Assembly (NCBI GenBank): GCA_016787485.1
Contig: JAEUUL010000022.1
Coordinates: 1 to 51,886, forward strand
Length of the DNA stretch: 51,886 nucleotides
Source of the DNA: Bacteroidota bacterium
Lineage (GTDB): Bacteria > Bacteroidota > Bacteroidia > NS11-12g > UBA955
Direction of reading: 5' to 3'
In this document: piece after piece, positions 16,663-25,467 of the stretch
Position numbering within the stretch: the stretch's first letter is position 1
Layout of the letters: each line of letters starts with the position of its first letter
The notes under the pieces: generated by a model
The model's database searches: none
What the model was told of the DNA's origin: nothing
What the model saw: only the letters and a program-made list of their open reading frames with translations
Program-made: the position numbers and the translations under genes

Positions 16663-18398
16663 GTGTGATGGGTAGACAGCCGGCCATTGTTCAAAAGCCA
16701 AACCTGGTCGCAAATTTCATACATTTCGGGACGGTGTGCAATAATGAGCATGGTTTTACCTCTGGATTTGAGCAAAGCCAATCCTTTTATCAGGTCCCTC
16801 TGTGTGTCAGAGTCCAATGCACTGCTGGGTTCGTCGAGAATGAGTACGGGAACATCCCTGTAAATTTCACGGGCCAAAACCAGTCTTTGTTTTTGCCCTT
16901 CGCTGAGCATGGAACCGTTCTCGCCTACCTGCAAATGCAGCAAATCTCCCTGAAAACCGGAAACCTGAAATGCGGCCAGCGCAAGGCACTCCTTCATTCT
17001 CTGCTCCTCTGATTTGCCCGGCTCAAGACCGAATGAAATGTTTTCTGCCACAGTTCCATTAATGATATATGGGTCCTGACCCATGTAGCCAAACAAAGGA
17101 AACCGGTTTGTCGTGGGTTCGATAACCTTATCATCGACCAGTATCTCACCAGAATCGGGATTGGTAAATCCCAACAACACTTTTACAAGGGTGGTTTTTC
17201 CAGAGCCTGATGCCCCCTGGAGACCAATCACCTCTCCGCGGTGAAATGACATGGACACGCCGGATAAAACATCCTGTTCCTGCCGGGGATACTTATAATG
17301 GATGTCTTTGATTGCAATGCTCTTCGAAAAATCAGAAACGGATTCATGTTTCGCATTTTCAGCGGTGATTGCCTTCAGATTCTGCACCGTATACCCGTTC
17401 ATACGCAGGTGCATCAAAGACTGCAGCATGCGGTTTGCAGCCGGAATCAACCGAAAAACAGCAATGACAAACAAGGCTGCCAAAACACGCACTTTTCCTA
17501 TGTTTTCATCGGAAAAAAAATAGGCATAAATAACCAGTATGATGATACCTACAAGTGCAACTACTTCATTGATGCGGCTGGGTATGAGCTGATAATGAAT
17601 GGCTTTGATTCCATTACCGGCAAATTCGCGAAAATGAGACAACATCCGGCTCAGAAAAAACGATTCCACGCCATGTGTCTTGATATCGGTAAATCCCGAA
17701 AGCCCGAAGTCGATGCTCTGCAATGCTTTGTCCCGGCTTGTGCTGCCGGCCTCTCCCAGGCGGGCTATGCGGTTTCTTGTATACCTGTTTACCAGAAAAA
17801 AGGCAGTACCCAAAAGACCCACTATCAGGAGAAATGCCAGCGGCTGATACAGCGTAAAAACCAGCGTAAGCATGAAAATGACCGCAGATTCACCCATCAG
17901 ATTGATAAAAGGCATGTATACCCCTGAAACAAAATAATAGGGAGTGAAAACCACTGTATCTCTGAATCCCAATCCATCGCGGGAAATACTGTCAAATGTA
18001 TTGTGCTGAAAAGCCCATGAATAACTCAGGGATGAAAGGCTCTCTGCCACCGATGCAGCGGTTCGCCGTGAATACCGGTATAACCACAGAGCCAGCATGG
18101 TCTTGAGGATAAAAAACAACAAAATGACCAGGATGAGAAAAATGAGAAAAGCCGGTTCGGTATGAAAGCCGCAAAAGTCATAAATCGCACGCAGTTTGCT
18201 GCTTTTCTCTAAAAAACTATGGTCAATGGCCAGCATGAGCACAGGAACCATACTCCCCAGGCCAATAATATCCAGTGTGGCAATGCCTGTGCTGAAAAAA
18301 ATCACCCACAGCGTTCGGCGAAATTGCGCAGGACTTAAAATGCTGCGGATTCCGTTCCAGGAGGTCTTTATGGTTTCGATCGAAGTCAGGCTCTGCAA
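16659..18398 (-). CDS. ABC exporter, fused membrane and ATPase domains
   Basis: About 580 residues. An N-terminal exporter domain with about six membrane segments (WVIFFSTGIATLDIIGL, FLIFLILVILLFFILKTML, VIFMLTLVFTLYQPLAFL and others) is followed by an ABC ATPase with Walker A GASGSGKTT, Q-loop MGQDP, signature LSEGQKQR, Walker B VLILDEPSSALD and H-loop AHRPE. It resembles half-size MsbA/PglK-type lipid or oligosaccharide flippases. The start is uncertain: an ATG at 18461 would overlap the divergent tdh start and add an unlikely leader peptide. TTG 18398 coincides with a -7 box. The true start may be a non-ATG codon just downstream. Coupled by ATGA to the Gfo/Idh gene. Confidence 0.85.
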   Translation of the reverse strand: MQSLTSIETIKTSWNGIRSILSPAQFRRTLWVIFFSTGIATLDIIGLGSMVPVLMLAIDHSFLEKSSKLRAIYDFCGFHTEPAFLIFLILVILLFFILKTMLALWLYRYSRRTAASVAESLSSLSYSWAFQHNTFDSISRDGLGFRDTVVFTPYYFVSGVYMPFINLMGESAVIFMLTLVFTLYQPLAFLLIVGLLGTAFFLVNRYTRNRIARLGEAGSTSRDKALQSIDFGLSGFTDIKTHGVESFFLSRMLSHFREFAGNGIKAIHYQLIPSRINEVVALVGIIILVIYAYFFSDENIGKVRVLAALFVIAVFRLIPAANRMLQSLMHLRMNGYTVQNLKAITAENAKHESVSDFSKSIAIKDIHYKYPRQEQDVLSGVSMSFHRGEVIGLQGASGSGKTTLVKVLLGFTNPDSGEILVDDKVIEPTTNRFPLFGYMGQDPYIINGTVAENISFGLEPGKSEEQRMKECLALAAFQVSGFQGDLLHLQVGENGSMLSEGQKQRLVLAREIYRDVPVLILDEPSSALDSDTQRDLIKGLALLKSRGKTMLIIAHRPEMYEICDQVWLLNNGRLSTHHT

Positions 18399-18403
18399 AA
18401 GTA
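18396..18403 (-). promoter_or_regulatory. -7 box TACTTTTG near the ABC exporter start
   Basis: Minus-strand TACTTTTG fits TAnnTTTG. If it is the real promoter, the exporter must start downstream of about 18390, excluding the ATG at 18461. Confidence 0.45.
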
Positions 18404-18459
18404 CGTTCGGAAAGGCATTTTGATAATTGCATCCGATGATGAACCTTTGCAAAGCAATC

Positions 18460-19413
18460 ATGACATCAGAAACTGTACTTGTAATAGGCGCCTGCGGACA
18501 GCTTGGCACCGAACTCGTAGAAGCACTTCGCGGCATATATGGCGATAACAATGTAGTAGCCAGCGATCTGAAAAAAAGTGATAATCCTGTTTTTGATGGC
18601 GGGCCGTTTGAGATTCTGGACATACTGGACAAAACACGTCTGCATGATTTGCTGCAGAAATACAAACCCACCCAGGTTTACCATCTGGCTGCCCTGCTTA
18701 GCGCCACCGCTGAAAAAATGCCTGAATTTGCCTGGAAACTGAACATGGACGGTTTGTTTCACCTGCTGGATGCCGCCCGTGATATGGGCATCGTAAAAAA
18801 AGTGTACTGGCCAAGCTCCATTGCGGCTTTCGGACCAAATACTCCCAGAATCAATACCCCCCAATACGGTGCCATGGATCCTACAACGGTATATGGCATA
18901 AGCAAACTGGCCGGAGAGCTTTACGCGCAGTACTATTTCAACCGCTGGGGTGTGGATACCCGCAGTCTGAGATATCCGGGGCTCATCGGATATAAATCGG
19001 CTCCCGGCGGTGGTACCACGGATTATGCCGTGGCCATTTACCACGATGCCCTTACCAGCGGAAAACACAATTGCTTTCTGAAACCCGGAACTGTGCTGCC
19101 CATGCTCTATATGCCAGATGCCTTGAAGGCCACCCTTGACATTATGCATGCACCGGCAGAAAAAGTGAAAATCCGCAGCAGTTACAACCTGGCCGGGATG
19201 AGTTTTGGCCCTGAAGATATCACCGCTTCCATACAGAAATATGTTCCCGGGTTTTCTACGGAATACAATCCGGATTACAGGCAAGCCATTGCCGACTCCT
19301 GGCCCGCGGTGATTGACGACAGCCGTGCCCGTGAAGACTGGGGCTGGAAACCGGATTACGACCTGGACCGCATGACAGTGGACATGCTGGAAAATCTGAA
19401 AAAGAAGAATTAA
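18460..19413 (+). CDS. L-threonine 3-dehydrogenase (short-chain type)
   Basis: 317-residue SDR-family enzyme oxidising threonine to 2-amino-3-oxobutyrate (glycine/acetyl-CoA route). The Rossmann motif is IGACGQLGTEL (about 9-19), the SDR active site YGISK (Y about 147, K 151) with WPSSIAAFGP before it. Family signatures are SLRYPGLIGYKSAPGGGTTD, LPMLYMPDAL and IADSWPAVIDDSRAREDWGW. These match the SDR Tdh found in Bacteroidota and animals rather than the zinc Tdh. The ATG at 18460 follows AACCTTTG by ten bases. No kbl (2-amino-3-ketobutyrate CoA ligase) is adjacent. The start overlaps the alternative start of the divergent ABC gene. Confidence 0.93.
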   Translation: MTSETVLVIGACGQLGTELVEALRGIYGDNNVVASDLKKSDNPVFDGGPFEILDILDKTRLHDLLQKYKPTQVYHLAALLSATAEKMPEFAWKLNMDGLFHLLDAARDMGIVKKVYWPSSIAAFGPNTPRINTPQYGAMDPTTVYGISKLAGELYAQYYFNRWGVDTRSLRYPGLIGYKSAPGGGTTDYAVAIYHDALTSGKHNCFLKPGTVLPMLYMPDALKATLDIMHAPAEKVKIRSSYNLAGMSFGPEDITASIQKYVPGFSTEYNPDYRQAIADSWPAVIDDSRAREDWGWKPDYDLDRMTVDMLENLKKKN

Positions 19414-19479
19414 GTTGCACTAAGTTTTACAAACCGATGTTTTTTTTACTTTAGAAAATCAACATAAATAAAGACCAAA

Positions 19480-20007
19480 TTAACCTATAGGTTGTTTCTT
19501 ACTATTAAAATATATCCAAAATGTAAAAATAAAAACAATTATATTTATTACTATTAAAAAGTACATTGATGTTTTTTCTAACCCTCTTGGCTGCACTCCT
19601 GAATCGTACTTCAATATAGCATTATTGACAATTTTACTGCGCATCTCCAATTTATCAGACCTTGACAAATTGCCTTTTCCTGTCAATTCAACATGAGAGA
19701 AATTATTCTCTACCGGTTTGTGCAATAAAACAAATTGATTTGCAGCTTCCTGATAAAGTTTATTTGTAACTTTCACTTCTGCCACACCATAATCTTTCAA
19801 ATATTCTAGTGATGGATTGAATCTCACCCAATGAGGCATTGACCAAACACTCCAATTAAATGACTGATCCGATCTTATTTCGGCTATACTAGGTAATTTA
19901 TTTTGAGGGACTCTGTAATATATTCTGTAAATTCTTGGCCGATAATTAAAAATATTTTTAAATTTAATATTAAATAATCTAACTTTAAGTAGAACTGGAT
20001 ACTTCAC
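19480..20007 (-). CDS. Unknown C-terminally membrane-anchored protein (AT-rich cassette gene 3)
   Basis: 175 residues, not recognised. A soluble basic N-terminal part (RLFNIKFKNIFNYRPRIYR) contains an aromatic patch (FNWSVWSMPHWVRFNPS). It is followed by a charged stretch and one strong membrane segment at about 148-168 (MYFLIVINIIVFIFTFWIYF), then a short tail. The topology suggests a tail-anchored membrane protein. The start is GTG at 20007, 15 bases after the stop of the preceding cassette gene. It is the last gene of a three-gene AT-rich operon; the 12-base palindrome AACCTATAGGTT (19482-19493) overlaps its stop. Confidence 0.7.
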   Translation of the reverse strand: MKYPVLLKVRLFNIKFKNIFNYRPRIYRIYYRVPQNKLPSIAEIRSDQSFNWSVWSMPHWVRFNPSLEYLKDYGVAEVKVTNKLYQEAANQFVLLHKPVENNFSHVELTGKGNLSRSDKLEMRSKIVNNAILKYDSGVQPRGLEKTSMYFLIVINIIVFIFTFWIYFNSKKQPIG

Positions 20008-20022
20008 GATTAACTTTTTGAT

Positions 20023-20514
20023 TCATCCAATAATGTCCTGTATTAGGTTTTGGTAATTTGTATAATCATTTTTACTTGTAATTGAATTATTAATTGTATT
20101 TTCTAAGATATATGCAATTTCGCCACTATTGTAAAATTCACAATGTAAAATATAATTTTTCCGAAAAATATACGATGAATATAATCCCTCTTCAACAGTA
20201 ATCCTAAGCTCCATCAAATAAATTAGACTTTTATTGAATTGTTTGGTAGTGTTAACAAAATTACTAATTGCCAACTCATTCGGTATATCTTCATCATTCC
20301 CTTTGTATTCTTGACTAATAGAACAAATCCGATCTCTCAATGACTTTTCATAAAATTCATCATCATTTCTTTTTGAAATTCCATTAGCATACCTCGGATA
20401 TAGCCTTTCCTTAAACTCAGCAGCTGACTTAAACCTATCATTTACAGCAATATCAAGTGATTGACCTGCTAAAGGTTGTGGTTCACAGAATATAGAAGGA
20501 GTAAAAAAAAGCAT
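20023..20514 (-). CDS. Unknown protein (AT-rich cassette gene 2)
   Basis: 163 residues, not recognised. Largely soluble and helical by eye, with charged stretches (SAAEFKERLYPRYANGISKR, NTTKQFNKSLIYLMELRITV) and a C-terminal Asn-rich region. No signal peptide, membrane segment, nuclease or nucleotide-binding motif was found. ATG at 20514 lies eight bases after the stop of the TIGR04255-like gene, so the two are surely co-transcribed. Base composition is about 30% GC, well below the window's core genes. Confidence 0.7.
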   Translation of the reverse strand: MLFFTPSIFCEPQPLAGQSLDIAVNDRFKSAAEFKERLYPRYANGISKRNDDEFYEKSLRDRICSISQEYKGNDEDIPNELAISNFVNTTKQFNKSLIYLMELRITVEEGLYSSYIFRKNYILHCEFYNSGEIAYILENTINNSITSKNDYTNYQNLIQDIIG

Positions 20515-20522
20515 TTTTAATT

Positions 20523-21245
20523 TTACAAATTAGGCAAAAGTGAATAAAATTCTTTTGAAAGAATATCATGAAAATCATTCAAATTGGATTCCATATCTGA
20601 AACATTACTGAACTTATTAGATCCTCTAGCGGTCATTTCTAAGCGTATCACATTGGAATTATCCAACTTCCGATTAGCACTATTTATGTTGCGATATAAA
20701 TATGCCTTATTTTCTATTATTTCTTGTATATCAAACATTTCTAAATGCTTCGTTTTGTCGGAAAACTCAATATTCGCAAACAAATCTCCCGTGCCAAAGT
20801 TTGTTAGACCTCTGTATGTCAGGTCTATCATATCTACATAAGTTAATTCAATGAGATTCACACTGGAGCACAAATTGCTGATTATTTCTACTAATTCATT
20901 TACTATTGAAACCCACTCGTTCTTTATTTTATCATATCCCGGATAAACTTCGGTTCCGGTTGATTGCCGCCAATTATACCAAAATTTATTAGATTGCAAT
21001 TGCAAAAGAGCATTATCCTTTTCTGATACAAATATTTTTCTGGTTCCTGGCAGCAATTGTTGATTATTAAAGTTAAAAATGTCATCCCTAATAATGAAAG
21101 TAGGAAGAGTATTAGATTCTTCAATACGTGTAAACTTGCTTTTGAATCTTTCATACAAAGTGAACAATTCTGCATTTCCAATCAAATTGGCATCGAGTTG
21201 AACACCTATTACTAATTCATTAATTGGCGGATTTGAATTAACCAT
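20523..21245 (-). CDS. TIGR04255-family-like protein (AT-rich cassette gene 1)
   Basis: 240 residues. The layout fits the sporadic TIGR04255 family. An N-terminal NPPINELVIGVQLDANLIG is followed by a middle motif LLQLQSNKFWYNWRQS then YPGYDKIKNEW, and a hydrophobic strand LIELTYVDMIDLTYRG. Members are found scattered across bacteria and have no established function to my knowledge. Two 60-base lines counted by hand in this gene gave 27% and 33% GC, against 45% for a line in the neighbouring miaB. ATG 21245 is preceded at four bases by a full -7 box with a -33 TTG. First gene of a three-gene operon between two core genes. Confidence 0.7.
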   Translation of the reverse strand: MVNSNPPINELVIGVQLDANLIGNAELFTLYERFKSKFTRIEESNTLPTFIIRDDIFNFNNQQLLPGTRKIFVSEKDNALLQLQSNKFWYNWRQSTGTEVYPGYDKIKNEWVSIVNELVEIISNLCSSVNLIELTYVDMIDLTYRGLTNFGTGDLFANIEFSDKTKHLEMFDIQEIIENKAYLYRNINSANRKLDNSNVIRLEMTARGSNKFSNVSDMESNLNDFHDILSKEFYSLLPNL

Positions 21246-21249
21246 TATT

Positions 21250-21282
21250 CAAATTTAACGAATTCAATCTTATACTTATCAA
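21250..21282 (-). promoter_or_regulatory. Promoter of the AT-rich three-gene cassette
   Basis: On the minus strand TTG (21282-21280), a 22-base spacer and TAAATTTG (21257-21250) fit TTG-N17-23-TAnnTTTG. The ATG at 21245 comes four bases after the box, suggesting a leaderless message. Confidence 0.6.
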
Positions 21283-21325
21283 CAATCATACCAAAAAGCG
21301 TATATTTTAGCACACAATAAAATAG

Positions 21326-22735
21326 TCACAACCATTCCACCCGTCCCACGGCCCGGCCCCGCAGCGTGGTGGTGCTTGCACTCTCCACCAGCACCTTCAC
21401 CAGGTCGCCTTTTTGGTAATTTTCTTTGGGAAATACCGTAACAATATTCTGGTCATTGCGGCCCATCCATTCATCTGCACTCCGCTTGCTTTCTGCCTCC
21501 ACCAACACTTCTACCACCTGACCAATGTAGCGCTGGTTCCTGGTTTTTGAAATCTCGTTTTGCAAAGCGATAATTTCCTGCAGCCTGCGCCCTTTCACAT
21601 CTTCAGGAACATCGTCGGCCAGCTTTTTTGCAGCTGGTGTACCGGGGCGTTCGCTGTACTTATACATATAGGAAAAATCAAATTGCGACCATTCCATCAG
21701 TGAAAGGGTATCCTGGTGTTCATCCTCCGTTTCGGTGCAAAATCCGGCAATGATATCGCAACTGATGCCGCAATCCGGAAGAATATCCCGGATCATTTTC
21801 ACCTTCTCCATATACCATTCCCGGGTATAGTTGCGGCTCATCATATCCAGCACACGGCTGTTGCCGCTTTGCGCCGGCAGGTGTATGTAATTGCAAATAT
21901 TTTTAAACCGCGCCATGGTTTTCACCACCTTTTCATCAATATCCCGCGGGTGACTGGTACTATAGCGAATGCGCATTTCCGGAACGGCCAGCGCTGTCAT
22001 TTCGAGCAAATCGGCAAAGTCTACCGCCTGTGATTTTTCCTCCTCTGATAGGTTTTTAAATTCCTTTTTGGGTCCACCACCAAACCAGAGATAACTATCT
22101 ACATTCTGCCCAAGCAGGGTAATTTCCTTATAACCTGCAATTGCCAGTTCTTTGGCTTCACGCAGAATGCTTTCCGGGTCGCGGCTTCTTTCCCTTCCTC
22201 TGGTAAATGGCACTACACAAAAACTGCACATATTGTCGCAACCCCGCATGATGCTGATAAAGGCAGAAACACCGTTTGAGTTCAATCGCACCGGATTGAG
22301 GTCTCCGTATGTCTCTTCGCGGCTCAACAAAACATTAATGGCCCGGGCACCTTCATCCACCTCGGCCACCAGTTTGGGTAATTCACGGTAACTGTCAGGA
22401 CCAGCCACCACATCCACCAGTTTTTCCTCTTCCAGTAACTTATCCTTCAGTCTCTCGGCCATACAACCCAGAACACCGATGATGAGGTCACGGTTCTGTT
22501 TTTTGTTGGCCCGCAAATGCTTGAGTCTTTCGCGAATGCGCTGTTCGGCATTGTCCCGTATGGCACAGGTGTTCAGAAAAATCACATCCGCGTCAAATTC
22601 ATCCTGAGTAGGCTCAAAACCATTTTCCCCCATAATACTGGCGATAATCTCACTGTCGCTGAAATTCATGGCACAGCCATAACTTTCAATGTATAACTTT
22701 CTCACTGCTGCGGGGGTCTGAACCAGAGTTTCCAT
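21326..22735 (-). CDS. tRNA-2-methylthio-N6-dimethylallyladenosine synthase MiaB
   Basis: Radical-SAM methylthiotransferase modifying A37 of tRNA, 469 residues. The N-terminal MTTase domain has cluster cysteines C21 (ESYGCAMN), C57 (NTCAIR) and C91 (GCMAERL). The radical-SAM motif CDNMCSFC holds C166, C170 and C173. A C-terminal TRAM domain starts at about 405 ([18 protein letters not shown]). The [17 protein letters not shown] pattern and GVLGCMAER indicate MiaB rather than MtaB or RimO. The ATG at 22735 gives the family start and lies eight bases after a TATCTTTG box; 104 further upstream codons are open but antisense to the divergent gene. Confidence 0.96.
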   Translation of the reverse strand: METLVQTPAAVRKLYIESYGCAMNFSDSEIIASIMGENGFEPTQDEFDADVIFLNTCAIRDNAEQRIRERLKHLRANKKQNRDLIIGVLGCMAERLKDKLLEEEKLVDVVAGPDSYRELPKLVAEVDEGARAINVLLSREETYGDLNPVRLNSNGVSAFISIMRGCDNMCSFCVVPFTRGRERSRDPESILREAKELAIAGYKEITLLGQNVDSYLWFGGGPKKEFKNLSEEEKSQAVDFADLLEMTALAVPEMRIRYSTSHPRDIDEKVVKTMARFKNICNYIHLPAQSGNSRVLDMMSRNYTREWYMEKVKMIRDILPDCGISCDIIAGFCTETEDEHQDTLSLMEWSQFDFSYMYKYSERPGTPAAKKLADDVPEDVKGRRLQEIIALQNEISKTRNQRYIGQVVEVLVEAESKRSADEWMGRNDQNIVTVFPKENYQKGDLVKVLVESASTTTLRGRAVGRVEWL

Positions 22736-22743
22736 GCGAACCG

Positions 22744-22751
22744 CAAAGATA
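22744..22751 (-). promoter_or_regulatory. -7 box TATCTTTG of miaB
   Basis: Minus-strand TATCTTTG, an exact TAnnTTTG match, eight bases before the miaB ATG. Confidence 0.6.
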
Positions 22752-22804
22752 GTATACAGTGCAGGGAGTACAAATGCACTGATTTTGTGTAAACTTGCAG
22801 GTAA

Positions 22805-24484
22805 ATGCGTTTCTATCTGATCATCACCGGTATACTTATCTGTGGCAAACTGGCTGCACAGGGTTCCGGAGAAAGCGACAAAGGACATTTTAGCGGAAAC
22901 CTGCTGCTGAACACTCAGAAATACATGCGCGATGACCGCATTGGCGCTACCACAAAGGTGTACAGGGAAAACAGCACCAGTATTGATGCCTGGCTCTTTC
23001 TCAATTACCGGATCAAAGGTTATAGTTTTTCCGTGCGGTATGACCATTTCAACTCATCTCCCCTTCTGAATCCACAGGGCTCATATACCAATCACGGCAT
23101 CGGATTCTGGCAGGTATCCAAGCAAATAGACAATCTGGAAATTACTGCCGGATCATTCTACGATCAGTTCGGTAACGGTATACTGTTCAGAGCCTACGAA
23201 CAGCGCCAACTGGGCATAGACTATGCCATACAGGGCGTACACCTTAAATACAAACTCGGCAATAACTGGACATTGAAAGGTTTCAGCGGCAATCAGAAAG
23301 GCAATATCGACAACCGTTTCGGGCACAGCAATCAGGTAATCAACGGATTCAATGCAGAAGGAATGATAGATCTGGGCAGCGGCGGGCAGTTTGGTTCCCT
23401 TTCGTTAGGCGGTAGTGCGCTGAACAGAGCCCTGGACCGTCCAACCATGGATGGTGTAGTTGCGGAAATCAACAGCTATGACTTAGCCAAACGATTCATT
23501 CCCAAATACAACACCTATGGTTTCAACGGGTATTTTACCTATTATCTGGGTGCGCTGAGCTGGAACGTAGAATACAACTATAAAACACCTGAGGCAATAC
23601 GCAAGCAGGACAATACACTGGCGAGCAAAGATGGCCGGGTGCTTTACACATCTCTCAGTTGGGGCAATCACAATTTCCACATTATCGGAAAGAAAAAGGC
23701 GAGTATAGGCATATCCCTTCAGGCCCGCCACATTGCCCATTTCAGTATGCGTACCACACCCAATGAGATACTGCTGAACGGAGCCATCGCATACCTGCCA
23801 TCGCTTACAAGACAGAATACTTACCGCCTGCTGGCAAGGTACAATGCACCCGCGCAGGAACCGGGCGAAAACGGTATACAGGGTGAAATTGATTTCAAAC
23901 CCATGCCCGGAACCCAAATAACCCTGAATGGCAGTTACGTAAAAAGTTTGCCAGAAAACGGGATCGCTGGCAAATCCATCCTTCTTTTCCGCGAGGCCTA
24001 CGGTGAGGTATTACAGAAATTGGGCAAACACATGAAACTGAAACTCGGCTTGCAAAGTATAGAGTACAACCAGGCCAGGTACGAGCAGGAACCTGAATAT
24101 GAAAACGTAAAAACCATTACCCCCTTTGGTGAAGTTCTTTACAACTTCATGCATGGCCGGGCTCTCCGCTTCGAATTTCAGTATCTGCACACCGATAAAG
24201 ATCAGGGCTCGTTTGGCAACGCAATTCTTGAGTATTTTTTCAGCAAAAATTTATCCTTTGCCGTAGGTGATATGGTGAATGTGAAACCCCACAGATACAG
24301 CAATATGGTGATTGCCAATCAGGTATTGCATTACCCATCCATTTTTACCAGTTACACCGAAAAAAATACGGTATTCACGCTGGCCTACTTAAAACAACAA
24401 CAAGGTGTAAACTGCAGCGGAGGTATTTGTCGCGTAGAACCAGCCTTCAGCGGCGTGCGGTTCACCGTGAGCAGCAATTTCTAA
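22805..24484 (+). CDS. Outer-membrane beta-barrel protein (DUF6029-like)
   Basis: 559 residues, exported: signal peptide [19 protein letters not shown]. The remainder is rich in alternating aromatic/polar strands ([37 protein letters not shown]) ending in [13 protein letters not shown] FTVSSNF, a C-terminal aromatic typical of barrels. The segment [20 protein letters not shown] fits the DUF6029 family common in Bacteroidota. Substrate unknown. Divergent from miaB by 69 bases, with a weak TAAACTTG box before the ATG. It converges with pspC. Confidence 0.75.
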   Translation: MRFYLIITGILICGKLAAQGSGESDKGHFSGNLLLNTQKYMRDDRIGATTKVYRENSTSIDAWLFLNYRIKGYSFSVRYDHFNSSPLLNPQGSYTNHGIGFWQVSKQIDNLEITAGSFYDQFGNGILFRAYEQRQLGIDYAIQGVHLKYKLGNNWTLKGFSGNQKGNIDNRFGHSNQVINGFNAEGMIDLGSGGQFGSLSLGGSALNRALDRPTMDGVVAEINSYDLAKRFIPKYNTYGFNGYFTYYLGALSWNVEYNYKTPEAIRKQDNTLASKDGRVLYTSLSWGNHNFHIIGKKKASIGISLQARHIAHFSMRTTPNEILLNGAIAYLPSLTRQNTYRLLARYNAPAQEPGENGIQGEIDFKPMPGTQITLNGSYVKSLPENGIAGKSILLFREAYGEVLQKLGKHMKLKLGLQSIEYNQARYEQEPEYENVKTITPFGEVLYNFMHGRALRFEFQYLHTDKDQGSFGNAILEYFFSKNLSFAVGDMVNVKPHRYSNMVIANQVLHYPSIFTSYTEKNTVFTLAYLKQQQGVNCSGGICRVEPAFSGVRFTVSSNF

Positions 24485-24485
24485 G

Positions 24486-24523
24486 GAAAAAGAAAAACCG
24501 GGAATCAGATATCCCATACCCGG
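24486..24523 (-). terminator. Possible terminator of the pspC gene
   Basis: On the minus strand CCGGG and CCCGG stems (24523-24519 and 24502-24498) enclose the pspC stop codon, followed by a T-rich tail (complement of 24486-24497). The stem is short for its 16-base loop. Confidence 0.4.
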
Positions 24524-24720
24524 CGACGTTCGCGGGTATATTTTCGCAAATTGAGCCAAAAGGCGGCAATGAGGTAAAACAGCACCGGACTGCCCAGAGT
24601 AAGACACGAGGTATAGATAAAGTACAGCCTGATGCGGCCTGTGCTTACTCCCATCTTATCTCCCAGATAACTGCATACACCAAAAGCAGATTTTTCTATG
24701 GCATATTTTACCCAGCGCAT
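24505..24720 (-). CDS. PspC-domain small membrane protein
   Basis: 71 residues. The PspC pattern is recognisable: FGVCSYLGDKMGVSTGRIRLYFIYTS in outline, a hydrophobic segment at about 30-56 (LYFIYTSCLTLGSPVLFYLI) and a basic tail (RKYTRERRR). PspC family proteins sit in the inner membrane and are linked to phage-shock-type envelope stress responses; no other psp gene is adjacent. ATG 24720 follows a TAATTTTG box by only four bases, so its message is probably leaderless. Confidence 0.85.
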   Translation of the reverse strand: MRWVKYAIEKSAFGVCSYLGDKMGVSTGRIRLYFIYTSCLTLGSPVLFYLIAAFWLNLRKYTRERRRVWDI

Positions 24721-24724
24721 ATGG

Positions 24725-24732
24725 CAAAATTA
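24725..24732 (-). promoter_or_regulatory. -7 box TAATTTTG of pspC
   Basis: Exact TAnnTTTG on the minus strand with only four bases to the ATG, putting the expected transcription start at or in the start codon. Confidence 0.6.
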
Positions 24733-24759
24733 ACCATTTCCATGATTTTTACAAATCTG

Positions 24760-25467
24760 CTACAGGTGCAAATAGAAAGGAGCCAGAAGATCCGCAGCCT
24801 GTTCGGTATATTCACCGGGGGCATTGTATGTGGTGAGTATTTCCATTCTTATGTTTTTTGAAACTCCCTGTTCAAAACAGGCCACCATGGTATGCACAGG
24901 TCTGGACTCCAAAGACCGGATGGAAATGGATGCGGTTATCTCAAATCCCATGGGTTGCAACAAACCCTGCATTTGCTGCATTCCCTCAGGCGGTAAAAGC
25001 AGCCAGATTTTCCCGTCAGGTTTTACCCAACCCACCATCGCCCCCGCCAGACTGTCAAAATCAAGGCTCACGGTATGCCGGGCTTGTCTTTTACGCGCAT
25101 TCACACTGGGAAGCTGGTTGGCAAAAAACGGAGGGTTGCACACGACCATGTCCCAAATGGAATTCCTGGGCAATTCCAGCACATCGGCCTGCCAAATTTC
25201 TATCCGGTCTGCAAAGGGAGAACTTTCTGCATTCGCACGGGCCTGAACTGCTGTGGTTTCATCCAATTCCACTCCGGTGCAGTGTATACCGGGATACCGC
25301 TGTGCCAGCATGAGACATAACAGTCCCGTCCCTGTGCCGGCATCGATAATGCTTTCATTTCCACTGCACTGAATCAGTGCACCGAACAAACATGCATCTG
25401 TGGTTACAGGCAAAGTAACATCACCCTGCTCAATGGCAAATTGTTTCATCTGAAAAGGCCGCCTCAT
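24760..25467 (-). CDS. tRNA1(Val) (adenine37-N6)-methyltransferase-like (TrmN6/YfiC)
   Basis: 235-residue class I SAM-dependent methyltransferase. The start (FQMKQFAIEQGDVTLPVTTD) corresponds to the TrmN6 pattern F.FKQF.I.QD...MKVGTD. The SAM loop is IIDAGTGTGLLCLMLAQ. The amino-methylating motif is NPPFF, preceded by DMVVCNPPFF. The ATG at 25467 overlaps the stop of the upstream ABC ATPase as ATGA, indicating coupled translation. It lies between that ATPase and pspC, unrelated in function as far as can be seen. Confidence 0.85.
   Translation of the reverse strand: MRRPFQMKQFAIEQGDVTLPVTTDACLFGALIQCSGNESIIDAGTGTGLLCLMLAQRYPGIHCTGVELDETTAVQARANAESSPFADRIEIWQADVLELPRNSIWDMVVCNPPFFANQLPSVNARKRQARHTVSLDFDSLAGAMVGWVKPDGKIWLLLPPEGMQQMQGLLQPMGFEITASISIRSLESRPVHTMVACFEQGVSKNIRMEILTTYNAPGEYTEQAADLLAPFYLHL

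Noticed and set aside
18466..19284. 272-codon minus-strand ORF opposite tdh
   Set aside because: Shadow of tdh; no domain pattern or promoter.
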